Notes: generated by a model from the letters alone, not told the origin. A stretch of 64,000 bases of DNA from Candidatus Binataceae bacterium (GCA_015478645.1 JADMIL010000005.1:40549-104548), one strand, 5' to 3'; counted from the first letter of the stretch, positions 38,390-47,374 are shown. Numbers and translations are program-made.

Positions 38390-39520
38390 CTATTCGCGCA
38401 TCAGATCGGCGCGCGGATCGGCCACGTCGCGGGCCCGCAGATGGTCGGCAAGCTGCTGCATCAGCTTGCGTTCGTCGTCGGTCAGGTCGGTCGGTGCGAG
38501 CACCTTGAGTTCGTAGAGCAGATCGCCGGCCGGCTCCTTGCCGCGCGCGGGCAAGCCGCGCCCCTTCAGACGCATCACGCGGCCGCTCTGGCTGCCGGCG
38601 GGAATCTTGAGCGAGATGCGCCCGTCGAGCGTCGGTGCGGTAACCTCGGCGCCGAGCGCGGCCTCGTAATCCCACACCGGCAACTGGCAGCGGGCATCGC
38701 GGCCGGTGAGCGTGAACGCCTTGCTCGGCTTGAACCTGATGGTCAGGAACAGGTCGCCGTTGAGCGCCGGACGGGCGCCGTGACCGCCCTGCCCTTTGAG
38801 CCGGATACGCGAGCCTTCGCCCATGCCGGCCGGGATCGTCACGTCGAGCGCGCGGCGTACCGACAGCACGCCGTTGCCGCCGCATTTGGGGCAGGATTCG
38901 GCCGTGCGCGGACCGCGCGGGGTGCCGGGCTTGGCGGCCCGCGTGAGCATTCCGGTACCGCCGCACAGGTCGCATTCGTCGGTGGCGGTCAGGTTGAGGC
39001 GGCGCTGTCCGCCGCGCATCGCCTCCTGTGGCGTAATTTCGACTTCGGCCTGCAGGTCGGGCGCGCGGGCCGGCGCGCGTGCACCAAAGATATCGCCACC
39101 GGCGCCGCCCGCGTCGAACGAGTAGCCGCGCCCGCGCGTTCCGCCGCCGGCGCCGACGCCGCCGAAGAAGCGCTCGAAAAAGTCGCTGAAGCCACCCGGC
39201 GGTTCGCTATCGGCCGCTCCGGGCGACGGGCCCGCGCCGCGGTTCATGCCGCCGGCGCGCGCGTAGCGGCGAAAGACCTCGTCCTCGGAGGTGCCGCGCT
39301 CGAAGTCGGCGCCCAGCTCGTTGTACTTCTTGCGCTTGTCGGCGTCGCCGAGCACCTGGTAGGCCTCGTTGATCTCCTTGAAGCGGCTCTCGGCCTCTTT
39401 GTTCTTGGGATTGAGGTCGGGATGGAACTTGCGGGCGAGCTTGCGGTAGGCGGTTTTGATTTGCGCCTCGGTCGCGGCGCGCTCGACGCCGAGAACTTTG
39501 TAGTAGTCGCGAAACTCCAT
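38390..39520 (-). CDS. DnaJ-family chaperone with a reduced zinc finger
   Basis: The 376-residue Hsp70 co-chaperone has an N-terminal J domain with HPD (33-35), a Gly/Phe-rich linker (about 90-150) and the two beta-sandwich substrate domains. Canonical DnaJ has four CxxCxGxG repeats; here only two are present (C183-C186 and C210-C213), enough for one zinc. It is therefore between type A DnaJ and type B CbpA. The region after it (PAGMGEGSRIRLKGQGGHG) is normal. No dnaK or grpE is adjacent. It may be the main DnaJ or a specialised copy. Confidence 0.9.
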   Translation of the reverse strand: MEFRDYYKVLGVERAATEAQIKTAYRKLARKFHPDLNPKNKEAESRFKEINEAYQVLGDADKRKKYNELGADFERGTSEDEVFRRYARAGGMNRGAGPSPGAADSEPPGGFSDFFERFFGGVGAGGGTRGRGYSFDAGGAGGDIFGARAPARAPDLQAEVEITPQEAMRGGQRRLNLTATDECDLCGGTGMLTRAAKPGTPRGPRTAESCPKCGGNGVLSVRRALDVTIPAGMGEGSRIRLKGQGGHGARPALNGDLFLTIRFKPSKAFTLTGRDARCQLPVWDYEAALGAEVTAPTLDGRISLKIPAGSQSGRVMRLKGRGLPARGKEPAGDLLYELKVLAPTDLTDDERKLMQQLADHLRARDVADPRADLMRE

Positions 39521-39614
39521 CTGCCGAGTCTGATACTCCCCTTAAAGATGCGCACGAAAGCCGCCGTCCGCAAGCCGACGCGCGGGCCGGCCCGCACCGG
39601 CGCGATCGACCCGC

Positions 39615-39803
39615 CTAGGCGGCGGGCGGTGACGGCGGCGCGCCCCGCGCGGCAAGTTCGCCGCGCACCGCCTCGAGCCGGGTCTCCAGCGCGCGCAATT
39701 CGCGCTCGAGTCGCGCCTGCCGGCGCCAGATAAACAGCACATACAGAAAGATCACGCCAAAGATTATCGTGTAGGCGGCAAACAGGTAACCGAGATTCTC
39801 CAT
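39615..39803 (-). CDS. ccmD: CcmD-like small membrane protein
   Basis: A product of about 62 residues with a single membrane helix (YLFAAYTIIFGVIFLYVLFI) and a charged, coiled-coil-like tail (ARLERELRALETRL). This matches CcmD, which holds CcmC and CcmE together and aids release of holo-CcmE. ATG 39803 touches the ccmC stop; a GTG one codon earlier is possible. It is the last ccm gene in the direction of transcription. Confidence 0.82.
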   Translation of the reverse strand: MENLGYLFAAYTIIFGVIFLYVLFIWRRQARLERELRALETRLEAVRGELAARGAPPSPPAA

Positions 39804-40510
39804 CACAGGTCACCGGCCGCGGCCTGCGCGAGGTTCAATCCGCGCGCGATCGCACCGAGCCGCGCGCGCATCCGCAGCGTCGCAAAACGCAGCATCAGCA
39901 GCCAGATAAAGAGCGCGGTAAAGGCCGCCAGGGCGACCAGCAGCGTCGCCACCATCCGCGGATCCTCGAGCCCATGGCCACCCTGGCGCGTGACCAGCAC
40001 CGCGGGATGAATCGTGCGCCACAGGCGCACCGAGACGATCACCACCGGCACGTCGGCGGCGGCGACAATTCCGATCACGGCGGCGAAGCGCGCGACCTGC
40101 GGCGTATCGTCGGCCATCGCGCGCAGCATCAGGTAGCCGCCGTACAGCAGCCACAGGATCAGCGTCGTGGTCAGGCGCGAATCCCAGGTCCACCAGGCGC
40201 CCCAAATCGGCTTGGCCCAGATCGACCCGGTGACCAGCACCAGGGTGCAGAAGACCATGCCGATTTCGGCCGCCGCGTAGCCCAGATCGTCCCATACCGG
40301 CTGGCCCAGCCAGAGGTAGAAGATGCCCGCGATTGCGACCAGGCCAAAGGCGCCGAAGGCCACCCACGCGCAGGGCACATGGAAATAAAAGATGCGCTGG
40401 ACGATGCCCTGGTCGGCCTCGGTCGGCACGTAGACAAAGGTCATGTAGATGGCGGCGGCCATCAGGATGCCGGTCAGGCCGCCCAGCCACCGGTTCGCAG
40501 TCTTATTCAA
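39803..40510 (-). CDS. ccmC: Cytochrome c maturation haem-handling protein CcmC
   Basis: The 235-residue protein has six membrane helices and the tryptophan-rich haem motif WGAWWTWDSRLT on the periplasmic side. It delivers haem to CcmE. FHVPCAWVAF and the flanking histidines are conserved haem ligands. The only start available after an in-frame TGA is a TTG at 40510. A 99-base gap separates it from ccmB, larger than elsewhere in the cluster. Confidence 0.93.
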   Translation of the reverse strand: MNKTANRWLGGLTGILMAAAIYMTFVYVPTEADQGIVQRIFYFHVPCAWVAFGAFGLVAIAGIFYLWLGQPVWDDLGYAAAEIGMVFCTLVLVTGSIWAKPIWGAWWTWDSRLTTTLILWLLYGGYLMLRAMADDTPQVARFAAVIGIVAAADVPVVIVSVRLWRTIHPAVLVTRQGGHGLEDPRMVATLLVALAAFTALFIWLLMLRFATLRMRARLGAIARGLNLAQAAAGDL

Positions 40511-40609
40511 AGGTCACGCTCATGCGGAATTCGATCGCCATCATTTGTAGCCTGCGGCGCGCGCCAGATAAATCGCCCGGCCGTGAGGACAATGGCGCGC
40601 CGCGATGCT

Positions 40610-41284
40610 TCATTCCTCGCCAATCACGTACTCGAAGAGCAGCCAGCCGGCGTTCACAAAGAGCACGTCGAAGGCGACCAGAATCTTGAGCCATTGTGCG
40701 ATCGCCGCGAACGGCGCACCACCCAGCGCCGCCCCGCTCGCCTTGGCGCCGGCGATCAGCGCCGGCACGAACAGCGGCACCGCCAGCAGCGGCAGCAGCA
40801 TATCACCGGCACGCACGCGCCCCGTGATCGCGGCGAGCAGGGTCGAGAGCGCGGCGAAGCCGAGCGCGCCGAGTGCGATCACCGGCGCCATGCGCATCAG
40901 GCGCCAGTCGAAATCGAGATTGAAGAACAGCACCATCAGGACGATCGCGGCGGCCTCGGCGATCGCCATGAAGATGAAGGCGGCCGTCAGCTTGGCCCAA
41001 TAGAGCGCGCCGCGATCGAGCGGGCTTAAGATCAGCGCGCGGAGACAACCGTTGTCGCGCTCGGCCAGCAGCACCCGCGACGAGCCAATCACGCCGGCGA
41101 AGATCAGCGCGACCCACAGCGCGCCTGCCGCGGTCGCCGCGTCGCGCACGCCGCCGGCCGGATCGAGCGCGAAGACCATCACCACCAGGACCAGCAGCGA
41201 GAGCGCGACCAGCGCGACCAGACTCTCGCCACCGCGCATCTCCAGGCGCAGATCCTTGCGCAAGACCGCGGCAAATCCAGCCAT
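40610..41284 (-). CDS. ccmB: Haem exporter membrane subunit CcmB
   Basis: The 224-residue protein with six hydrophobic helices is the membrane partner of the CcmA ATPase. The CcmAB complex uses ATP to release haem-loaded CcmE from CcmC. RKDLRLEMRGGE at the start and LLAERDNGCLRALILSPLDRG-type sequence in the first loop are typical. ATG 41284, one base after the ccmA stop, is the fitting start; the 53-residue extension inside ccmA is not conserved. Confidence 0.9.
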   Translation of the reverse strand: MAGFAAVLRKDLRLEMRGGESLVALVALSLLVLVVMVFALDPAGGVRDAATAAGALWVALIFAGVIGSSRVLLAERDNGCLRALILSPLDRGALYWAKLTAAFIFMAIAEAAAIVLMVLFFNLDFDWRLMRMAPVIALGALGFAALSTLLAAITGRVRAGDMLLPLLAVPLFVPALIAGAKASGAALGGAPFAAIAQWLKILVAFDVLFVNAGWLLFEYVIGEE

Positions 41285-41285
41285 C

Positions 41286-41993
41286 TCAGGCGGCCGGCTG
41301 CCGCGGATCGATCGCGCCGCGGGGCTCTGCGCCGCCCTCCGCCGGACGCACAACGAGCCGGCCACGGACAATTTCGTAGAGCGCGAACTCCAATTTCGCG
41401 ATCGCCAGCGGCTGATGCGCCGTGAGCACGATCGCGCAGCCACCCGCCAGCGCCTCGTCGATCAGCGCGGCGGCCATCGCGACACCTTCGGCGTCGAGCG
41501 CGGCCAACGGCTCGTCCATCAGGAGCGCGGCTGGGCGATGGATCAGGGCGCGCGCGAGCGTCAGCCGCTGCTCCATCCCGCGCGAAAAGCCGCGCACGCG
41601 ATCGTCGGCGGCAGTCGCCAGACCGACCCGTTCCAGCCAGCGCGCAATCTGCTTGGACGCTCCGGCGACGCCGTAGAGCGCGCAGAAAAACTCCAGGTTC
41701 TCGCGCGCCGTCAGGTTGGGGTAGAGGAAACTTTGATGGGTCACGAGACCGACGCGGCGGCGGCCGGCGGGCGCCAGCGCCGCGCTCGGTTCGCCAAACA
41801 GCAGCGCGGCGCCGTCGTCGGGCGACCAGAGCCCGGCCAGAATTCTGAGCAGGGTGGATTTGCCGGCGCCGTTGCGCCCAATAATCAGCGCGGCGGAGCC
41901 CGCGGCGACCGTCAGATCGACGCCGCGCAGCACCGGCGCCGCGCCGAAGGACTTGCACAGGCCGCGCGCCGCGATCGGGGCCGCAGCGGTCAT
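41286..41993 (-). CDS. ccmA: Haem exporter ATP-binding subunit CcmA
   Basis: The 235-residue ABC ATPase has Walker A GRNGAGKST (about 39-47), a signature region FSRGMEQRL (a degenerate form common in CcmA), Walker B LLMDEPLAALD and a switch histidine in TAHQ. ATG 41993 overlaps the preceding stop by four bases; the 29-residue Arg-rich upstream extension is part of the previous gene. It acts with CcmB in releasing holo-CcmE. Confidence 0.92.
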   Translation of the reverse strand: MTAAAPIAARGLCKSFGAAPVLRGVDLTVAAGSAALIIGRNGAGKSTLLRILAGLWSPDDGAALLFGEPSAALAPAGRRRVGLVTHQSFLYPNLTARENLEFFCALYGVAGASKQIARWLERVGLATAADDRVRGFSRGMEQRLTLARALIHRPAALLMDEPLAALDAEGVAMAAALIDEALAGGCAIVLTAHQPLAIAKLEFALYEIVRGRLVVRPAEGGAEPRGAIDPRQPAA

Positions 41994-42523
41994 TCGGCGC
42001 GCGCCGCGGCGCCATCGGCGGCGAGCGCCGACCCGCACGCCGCGCAAAAGCGATAGCCGGTTCCCGCGCGCACGCCGCATCGCGGACAGCCCGCGGCGCG
42101 GACGCCGTCCGCGATCGCCGCGATCGCAACGACCGAATTCTCCGGTGCAGCGGCGGCGCCCGCGGCGCCCGTTATCGATGACGCCGCCGGCGTCGCCCGC
42201 GCCGTCGATGCGCCGCCCTGCGCATTGTGCATGGCGCGAGCCTCCGCACCGCGCGCGGTGCTCTCGATCGAACTCATCGCGGCCAGCGCCCGATCCTCAA
42301 GCGATCGTTTAAGTTCCTGGTAATCGCGATCGTCGACCTTGCCCATCTCATGGTCGAATTCGAGCTCGCGCAACCCCTGCATCGCGAGTTCGCGATCGTG
42401 CTCGAGCGCCTCGAGCGCGGGCCGGCGGGTGCCACGGCGCGGAGTAAAACCCTCGGCCAGCGGCGCCGCGACGAATAGTGCGACCGCCGCGACAAGCAGA
42501 ATCGCCGCCAGGTTAAGCGCCAC
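41990..42523 (-). CDS. CcmI-like N-terminal region fused to a C-terminal zinc ribbon
   Basis: The 177-residue protein has an N-terminal membrane helix (about 3-23). It is followed by a charged helical segment, ALEHDRELAMQGLRELEFDHEMGKVDDRDYQEL, resembling the N-terminal part of CcmI/CycH. An Ala-rich linker leads to a C-terminal ribbon with two CxxC pairs (CPRC and CAAC). The TPR domain of full CcmI is missing. It starts with GTG and sits between ccmH and ccmA with overlaps, so it must belong to the maturation pathway. Its job, perhaps binding apocytochrome or CcmH, is inferred from position. Confidence 0.72.
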   Translation of the reverse strand: MALNLAAILLVAAVALFVAAPLAEGFTPRRGTRRPALEALEHDRELAMQGLRELEFDHEMGKVDDRDYQELKRSLEDRALAAMSSIESTARGAEARAMHNAQGGASTARATPAASSITGAAGAAAAPENSVVAIAAIADGVRAAGCPRCGVRAGTGYRFCAACGSALAADGAAARAE

Positions 42524-42526
42524 GCG

Positions 42527-43042
42527 TCAGATCCGATCGCGCAGCTCGCGTTCGAGCCGGCGGCGCAATTCGGCGTCGAAAGGGTCGTGGCTGGCGCCGT
42601 TGGCGCCCTCGGCCGGGGCCGGCGCGGGCGCGGGCGAACTGCCGCGCCAGCGCCCGACGGTAATCGCGATCAGCGCGGCGCCGGCCGCCAGCGCGGCAAA
42701 CGGCATAATCCACGCCAGCAGATTAAAGCCCTGGGTGGTCGGCGCGGAAAGAATCTTCTCGCCGTATTTAGTGCGGTAGAACGCGATGACCTGCGGACCA
42801 CTCATCCCGCGCTTGACCATCGAGTCGATCTGGTCGCGCACCGGCACCGAGAATTCGCAATTCGGATGGTTACAATTTGCTACTGTCAGGCCACAGCCGC
42901 ATTGGCAGGTCAGCGCCTCGGTGAGTTGCTCGACCGAGACCGTGGGCGCCGCGGCGACCATCAGCGGCGTCGCCACCGCCACCGCGCTGACCAGCGCGAG
43001 GACGGCCGCACCCACGACGCGACGGCGTGGCACAGGCGGCAC
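42527..43042 (-). CDS. ccmH: CcmH-family thiol protein with an unusual cysteine motif
   Basis: The 171-residue protein has a signal/anchor helix, a CcmH-type three-helix domain and a second membrane helix (about 105-125). CcmH normally reduces the apocytochrome CxxCH using an LRCxxC pair. Here the motif is LTCQCGCG, a C-x-C-x-C run (C46, C48, C50) followed by C57 and C62. The domain after it (SVPVRDQIDSMVKRGMSGPQVIAFY) is standard. The start is GTG. The redox chemistry may differ from textbook CcmH. Confidence 0.85.
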   Translation of the reverse strand: MPPVPRRRVVGAAVLALVSAVAVATPLMVAAAPTVSVEQLTEALTCQCGCGLTVANCNHPNCEFSVPVRDQIDSMVKRGMSGPQVIAFYRTKYGEKILSAPTTQGFNLLAWIMPFAALAAGAALIAITVGRWRGSSPAPAPAPAEGANGASHDPFDAELRRRLERELRDRI

Positions 43043-43045
43043 GGA

Positions 43046-45055
43046 TCAATCGCCTCCCGGCACGGGCTCGGCGCCGGCCGGCACGGCCACCCGCACGGCG
43101 GCGGCGATCGCGGCGCGCTCCCGCACGTTGGGCCACATCGCGACCACCGTGCCAAAGGCCATGATAAAACCGCCCGCCCATAGCCAGAAGACCAGCGGCG
43201 TGAGAAAGACCTGGAAGGTGACGAGGCCGGTCTGGTCGTCGATGCCGGCGAGCACGACGTAGAGGTCGGAGGCCGGGGTCGAGCGGATCGCGACGGCGGT
43301 GGCCGGCTGTTGCGGTTGCTTGTAGAAGAGCTTGGCCGGCTCCATCATCGCGATCGGCCGGCCGGCGCGCCGCACCTCGACGCGCGCGCGCGAGCTTTCC
43401 AGGTGCGCGGTCTCGGTGGTGTCGATACCCAGATATTCGAGATCGTAGGGACCGACCTGAAAGGACTCGCCCTCTTTGACGCTCTTTTTGACCTCGGTGC
43501 GAAAGAACGACGACGCGACGATCCCGACGAAAGCCAGCACTACGCCGACGTGGATTATATAGCCGCCGTAGCGCCGGTTGTTCTTGGCCACCAGATTGGC
43601 CAGCGCGACCACCGGCGTCTCATGCACCAGGTGGCGGCGCGCGCTCACCCCGCGGCGGAACTCGACCACGATCGTGCCGATCACAAATGCCGCCAGCGAG
43701 AGCGCGGTCAGCACGTACCATTGGCGCAAGCCCGCGAGGAACGTGCACAGACCCGTCGCGAGCGCGAAGATCGCGGGCGAGGCGAAGGTCTTGGCGAGGC
43801 TGTCGAGCGACGAGCGGCGCCACGCGATCAGCGGACCGACGCCCATCAGGAAGACCAGGGCGAGCGCCAGCGGCGCATTGACCTTGTTGAAGAACGGCGG
43901 TCCGACAGTGATCTTGATCCCGCGCACCGCCTCCGAGAGCACCGGGAACAGCGTGCCCCAGAAGACCGCAAACGCGATCCCGACCAGGATGAGGTTGTTG
44001 AACAGGAAGGCCGCCTCGCGCGACAGGTACGACTCGAATTCGGCCGGCGTGCGCAGCGACTTCACACGCATCAGCAGCAGCCCGGTGTAGAGCACCACGA
44101 CCGCGATCAGAAACGTCAGAAAGTACGGCCCGAGACCCGACTGGGTGAACGAATGGACCGACGAGATGACTCCGCTGCGCGTGATGAAGGTGCCGAACAG
44201 CGTCAGCGCGAAGGCCATCCCGATGAGCACCAGGTTCCATACCTTGAGCATGTCCTTGCGCTCCTGGATCATCACCGAATGCAGGTACGCGGTCATCACG
44301 AGCCACGGCATGAAGGCCGCGTTCTCGACCGGATCCCACGCCCAGTAGCCGCCCCAGCCCAGCACCTCGTAAGCCCAGCGCGCGCCAAACAGATTGCCGA
44401 GCGTGAGAAAGAACCACGAGAAAATGGCCCAGCGGCGGGTGCTGCGAATCCAGCTATCGTCGGTGCGGCCGGTAATCAGCGAGGCCGCGCCGAAGGCAAA
44501 CGGCACGCTCGCGCTGACGTAACCGGTATAGAGCGACGGCGGATGTATCGCCATCCAGTAGTTCTGCAGCAGCGGATTCAAGTCCTGCCCGTCGGCCGGA
44601 ATCGCCGCGAGCAGGTCGAACGGCCGCGTGACGAAATTGAGCATGTAGAGAAAAAACACCGCCAGCCCGGCTAGCACGGCCAGCGCGTAGGGTGCGCTAT
44701 CGGCGTTGCGCCGGCGGTTCTGGAAGGCGACGATCGCGGTGAAGATCGACAGCAGCCAGGTCCAGAACATCAGCGAACCCTGCTGGCCGCCCCACAGCGC
44801 CGTGATCTTGTAGACCGTCGGCAGCGAGTAACTGGTGTAGGAGGCGACGTACTCGAGCGAAAAGTCGCTATGCAGCAGGCTCGCCCACATCACGCCGACC
44901 GCCACGGTGACCATCGCGCTCATCGCCCACAGCGCGTGACGCGCGCTGGTGATCAGCGTGGGCACGCCTGCGCGCGCGCCGATCACGTTGGCGACGATCG
45001 AATAGCACGCCAGCACCAGGGCCAGGGCGAGCGCGAGTTGTCCAATCAGAGGCAT
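43046..45055 (-). CDS. ccmF: Cytochrome c haem lyase subunit CcmF
   Basis: The 669-residue protein has about 15 membrane helices and the haem-binding tryptophan-rich motif WGGYWAWDPVENA. It attaches haem from CcmE to the apocytochrome on the periplasmic side. Conserved IHPPSLYTGYV and YGGYIIHVGVV segments carry the haem-ligand histidines. The size is typical. It lies 10 bases downstream of ccmE and three before ccmH. Confidence 0.95.
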   Translation of the reverse strand: MPLIGQLALALALVLACYSIVANVIGARAGVPTLITSARHALWAMSAMVTVAVGVMWASLLHSDFSLEYVASYTSYSLPTVYKITALWGGQQGSLMFWTWLLSIFTAIVAFQNRRRNADSAPYALAVLAGLAVFFLYMLNFVTRPFDLLAAIPADGQDLNPLLQNYWMAIHPPSLYTGYVSASVPFAFGAASLITGRTDDSWIRSTRRWAIFSWFFLTLGNLFGARWAYEVLGWGGYWAWDPVENAAFMPWLVMTAYLHSVMIQERKDMLKVWNLVLIGMAFALTLFGTFITRSGVISSVHSFTQSGLGPYFLTFLIAVVVLYTGLLLMRVKSLRTPAEFESYLSREAAFLFNNLILVGIAFAVFWGTLFPVLSEAVRGIKITVGPPFFNKVNAPLALALVFLMGVGPLIAWRRSSLDSLAKTFASPAIFALATGLCTFLAGLRQWYVLTALSLAAFVIGTIVVEFRRGVSARRHLVHETPVVALANLVAKNNRRYGGYIIHVGVVLAFVGIVASSFFRTEVKKSVKEGESFQVGPYDLEYLGIDTTETAHLESSRARVEVRRAGRPIAMMEPAKLFYKQPQQPATAVAIRSTPASDLYVVLAGIDDQTGLVTFQVFLTPLVFWLWAGGFIMAFGTVVAMWPNVRERAAIAAAVRVAVPAGAEPVPGGD

Positions 45056-45065
45056 GGCAAACCGG

Positions 45066-45512
45066 TCAGGCGGGCTGCTTGGGCACGTACTTCGACGGAC
45101 AACTGGTGAGCACCTGGCGCGCCTCGATCGTGCCGTCGGCGGCGAGCGATCCTTCGACGATTACGTCGCGGTTGGGCGCGAACATGTCGGGCTTGGGCTC
45201 GCCGCGGCAGATCACGTGGAAGACCGGCGCGCCGGCCATGATCGCGACCGCCTTGACCCCCGGCGCGACCGGCGGCGGCGGCTGGGCGAGGCCGAACGAG
45301 AGCGTCAGCGTGAGCGGATCCCAGGCGATCGTGCCGGGCTCGACGCGGCCCGCCACGCGCAGCATCTGGCCGGCCAGCGCGGACTGGCGCTCCTTCACCT
45401 CGTTGACGGTGAGATAATATTCGGCGGTGTTGCGCACCGCCGTCACGATCAGGTAGCCGATCGCCGCGACGATAAGCCCGGCCCCGATCGCAAAGCGCAG
45501 TCTCTTCGGCAT
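45066..45512 (-). CDS. ccmE: Haem chaperone CcmE, CxxxY variant
   Basis: The 148-residue protein has an N-terminal membrane helix (about 6-25) and an OB-fold periplasmic domain (LRVAGRVEPGTI ... DVIVEGSL). In most CcmE proteins haem is bound covalently through His in HxxxY. Here the position is C138-P-S-K-Y142, a CxxxY motif. That variant is known from Desulfovibrio and some archaea, where it is called System I*. GAGG upstream supports ATG 45512. It is the first ccm gene transcribed, so the operon is ccmE-F-H-x-A-B-C-D. Confidence 0.92.
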   Translation of the reverse strand: MPKRLRFAIGAGLIVAAIGYLIVTAVRNTAEYYLTVNEVKERQSALAGQMLRVAGRVEPGTIAWDPLTLTLSFGLAQPPPPVAPGVKAVAIMAGAPVFHVICRGEPKPDMFAPNRDVIVEGSLAADGTIEARQVLTSCPSKYVPKQPA

Positions 45513-45643
45513 ATTGCCTCTTCCAGGATTTTCCGCCGCGCCCCACGGCTCGCGGAACGCTCCATTCTTGCCAGCCCCGGGGCGGATCATCAAGCGACGC
45601 CGCGCGCGCATGGGCTCGCTGCGATCATGCGGGCGGTCAGCGC

Positions 45644-47308
45644 TTACCGGCCGAAGACCGCGCGCACCACCGGCGTCAGATCTTTTTCGTAGACCTGGCC
45701 GCCGGTCGCCTTCTGCACGATCGCACGCATCTTCTCACCCTTGCCGCCCTCTTGCGCCAGGATGAAAGGAATATGGCTATCGAGTCCGTCGGCGCTGCCG
45801 TGCCACGAATAATGCGGCGTCACCGCGAAATAGTAACGCCGCTCGATCGGTACGCCGGCCCCCGTGCGCGCGAGCAGCACGATGTCACCCGCGCGGTTGC
45901 CATAGGGCCCCGCGCCCAGCCAGCGCATCCGCCGGTCGAGTTCGATGAGGTCGGGCCGCGGATGGCGCGCGAGGTAGTCGCGAATCGGGACCAGGCGCCG
46001 GCCGTCGTAGATTTCAAACGGCGCGGCGTTGGTGCCATGCGCCACCGGCACGCGGGCGAAGATCAGATCGATCGTGCCCTTGAGCCGGGGATAGGGACGC
46101 CCGGTGCGATTGACCTTGTAGAAGGCCCGCACCACCGGCATCACGTCCTCGACGAAATTCGGCGGCTTGCGCCAATCGCAGCGCTCGCCGCGATTCGCGC
46201 AGGTCGTGCGATCGGCGAGATAGATATAGGCCATGAAGCCCTGGTAGGCGAGCACCGCCTGGTAGTCCTGCTCGCTATCGGTCAGCGCGAGCTTGGCCTT
46301 GCGCACGCGAAAGCCCGCGTCGTTGACCACCGCGAACGGCGTGCCGGAGCCCTCGGCGCCCAGCGCATGCGCGTCATCGTCGATCGTCGGCGTATGGCCG
46401 TGGTCGGCGATGAACATTATGTAGGTCCCGTCGAGCGCGCCCTTTTTGCGATACTCGTCGAGCACCTGGCCCACACCGACGTCGCTCACCCGCTCGATAA
46501 AATCGGTCTGCGCCTCGAGCGGATTTTTTGACATATGGGTGAACGAGTCGATTCCGGGAAAATAGACCACCTGCAGATCGGGCACGCCATGCTGTTCGAT
46601 CGCCGAAATGAGCGTCCGGACGGAGGCCAGATCGATGCTCGCGCTGAGCGACTTTTCCGCCGACTCGCCGACCATCTTGCCCTCGATCAACTGGGCCATC
46701 AGGCCGGTAAACGCACTCGGCTCGACGGTCGTGTAAAGCGTCGCACCGCGGTAGATCAGCAGCAGCGAAACGTTGGTGTCGACCCCGAGCAATTCGTAAA
46801 GCGTCGGCACCTCGATCGCTTTGCCGACCAGGTCGTTGACGATCGCGTCGTCCAGATCGCTGGTCTCTTCGAGCGAAATCGGCACCGGCGCATGGAACTC
46901 CCGCTTATCGCGCTCGAACCATTCGTCACCCGCCACGCCGTCCCAGGCTGGCGGGTCGCCGGTCATCACCGCCGACCAGTCGGCGATCGTGCTCGAGGGC
47001 AGCATGGTCAAGGCGTGCGGCACCGAATAGGCATGGGCGAACAGTCCGCCACTCGCTTCGGCCCCAAGCACGCCCGCGATATTCGGCGCCTTGCCCGAAT
47101 GCACGGCGGCCATGAATTGATTGAAGCCGGCGCCGTCGAGGGCAAAGATGATCATCCGCTGACCCGGCACACGGGCCACCACCGGCGGCTTCAGGGTCTG
47201 CTCACCGCCGGTCGACATGATCTTCGTCATGACGTTGCAGGAGGCCAGCCCGAGCGCCAGCCCGGCGGCGATCACGGCCAGTGCGCGCCGCCCGATCGAT
47301 CGGTTCAT
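45644..47308 (-). CDS. Lipoprotein of the alkaline phosphatase/phosphodiesterase superfamily
   Basis: The 554-residue protein has a lipoprotein signal with the lipobox LASC (C24). The mature part has metal-site motifs of type I phosphodiesterase/nucleotide pyrophosphatases: FALDGAGFN, a Ser/Thr nucleophile region (LPSSTIADWSAVMTG), FPGIDSFTHM, IADHGHT and HGSADGLDSHIPFIL. It should face the periplasm. The substrate is unknown; related enzymes hydrolyse nucleotides, phospholipids or phosphonates. It lies downstream of lpxA (66-bp gap) and upstream of the ccm operon, which might hint at an envelope role. Confidence 0.8.
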   Translation of the reverse strand: MNRSIGRRALAVIAAGLALGLASCNVMTKIMSTGGEQTLKPPVVARVPGQRMIIFALDGAGFNQFMAAVHSGKAPNIAGVLGAEASGGLFAHAYSVPHALTMLPSSTIADWSAVMTGDPPAWDGVAGDEWFERDKREFHAPVPISLEETSDLDDAIVNDLVGKAIEVPTLYELLGVDTNVSLLLIYRGATLYTTVEPSAFTGLMAQLIEGKMVGESAEKSLSASIDLASVRTLISAIEQHGVPDLQVVYFPGIDSFTHMSKNPLEAQTDFIERVSDVGVGQVLDEYRKKGALDGTYIMFIADHGHTPTIDDDAHALGAEGSGTPFAVVNDAGFRVRKAKLALTDSEQDYQAVLAYQGFMAYIYLADRTTCANRGERCDWRKPPNFVEDVMPVVRAFYKVNRTGRPYPRLKGTIDLIFARVPVAHGTNAAPFEIYDGRRLVPIRDYLARHPRPDLIELDRRMRWLGAGPYGNRAGDIVLLARTGAGVPIERRYYFAVTPHYSWHGSADGLDSHIPFILAQEGGKGEKMRAIVQKATGGQVYEKDLTPVVRAVFGR

Positions 47309-47374
47309 CGCGCCGCACCCCGCGCCACGCCGCGAGCACCCCTACGCCTAATTGCCACACCAGGAAAAATCTGA

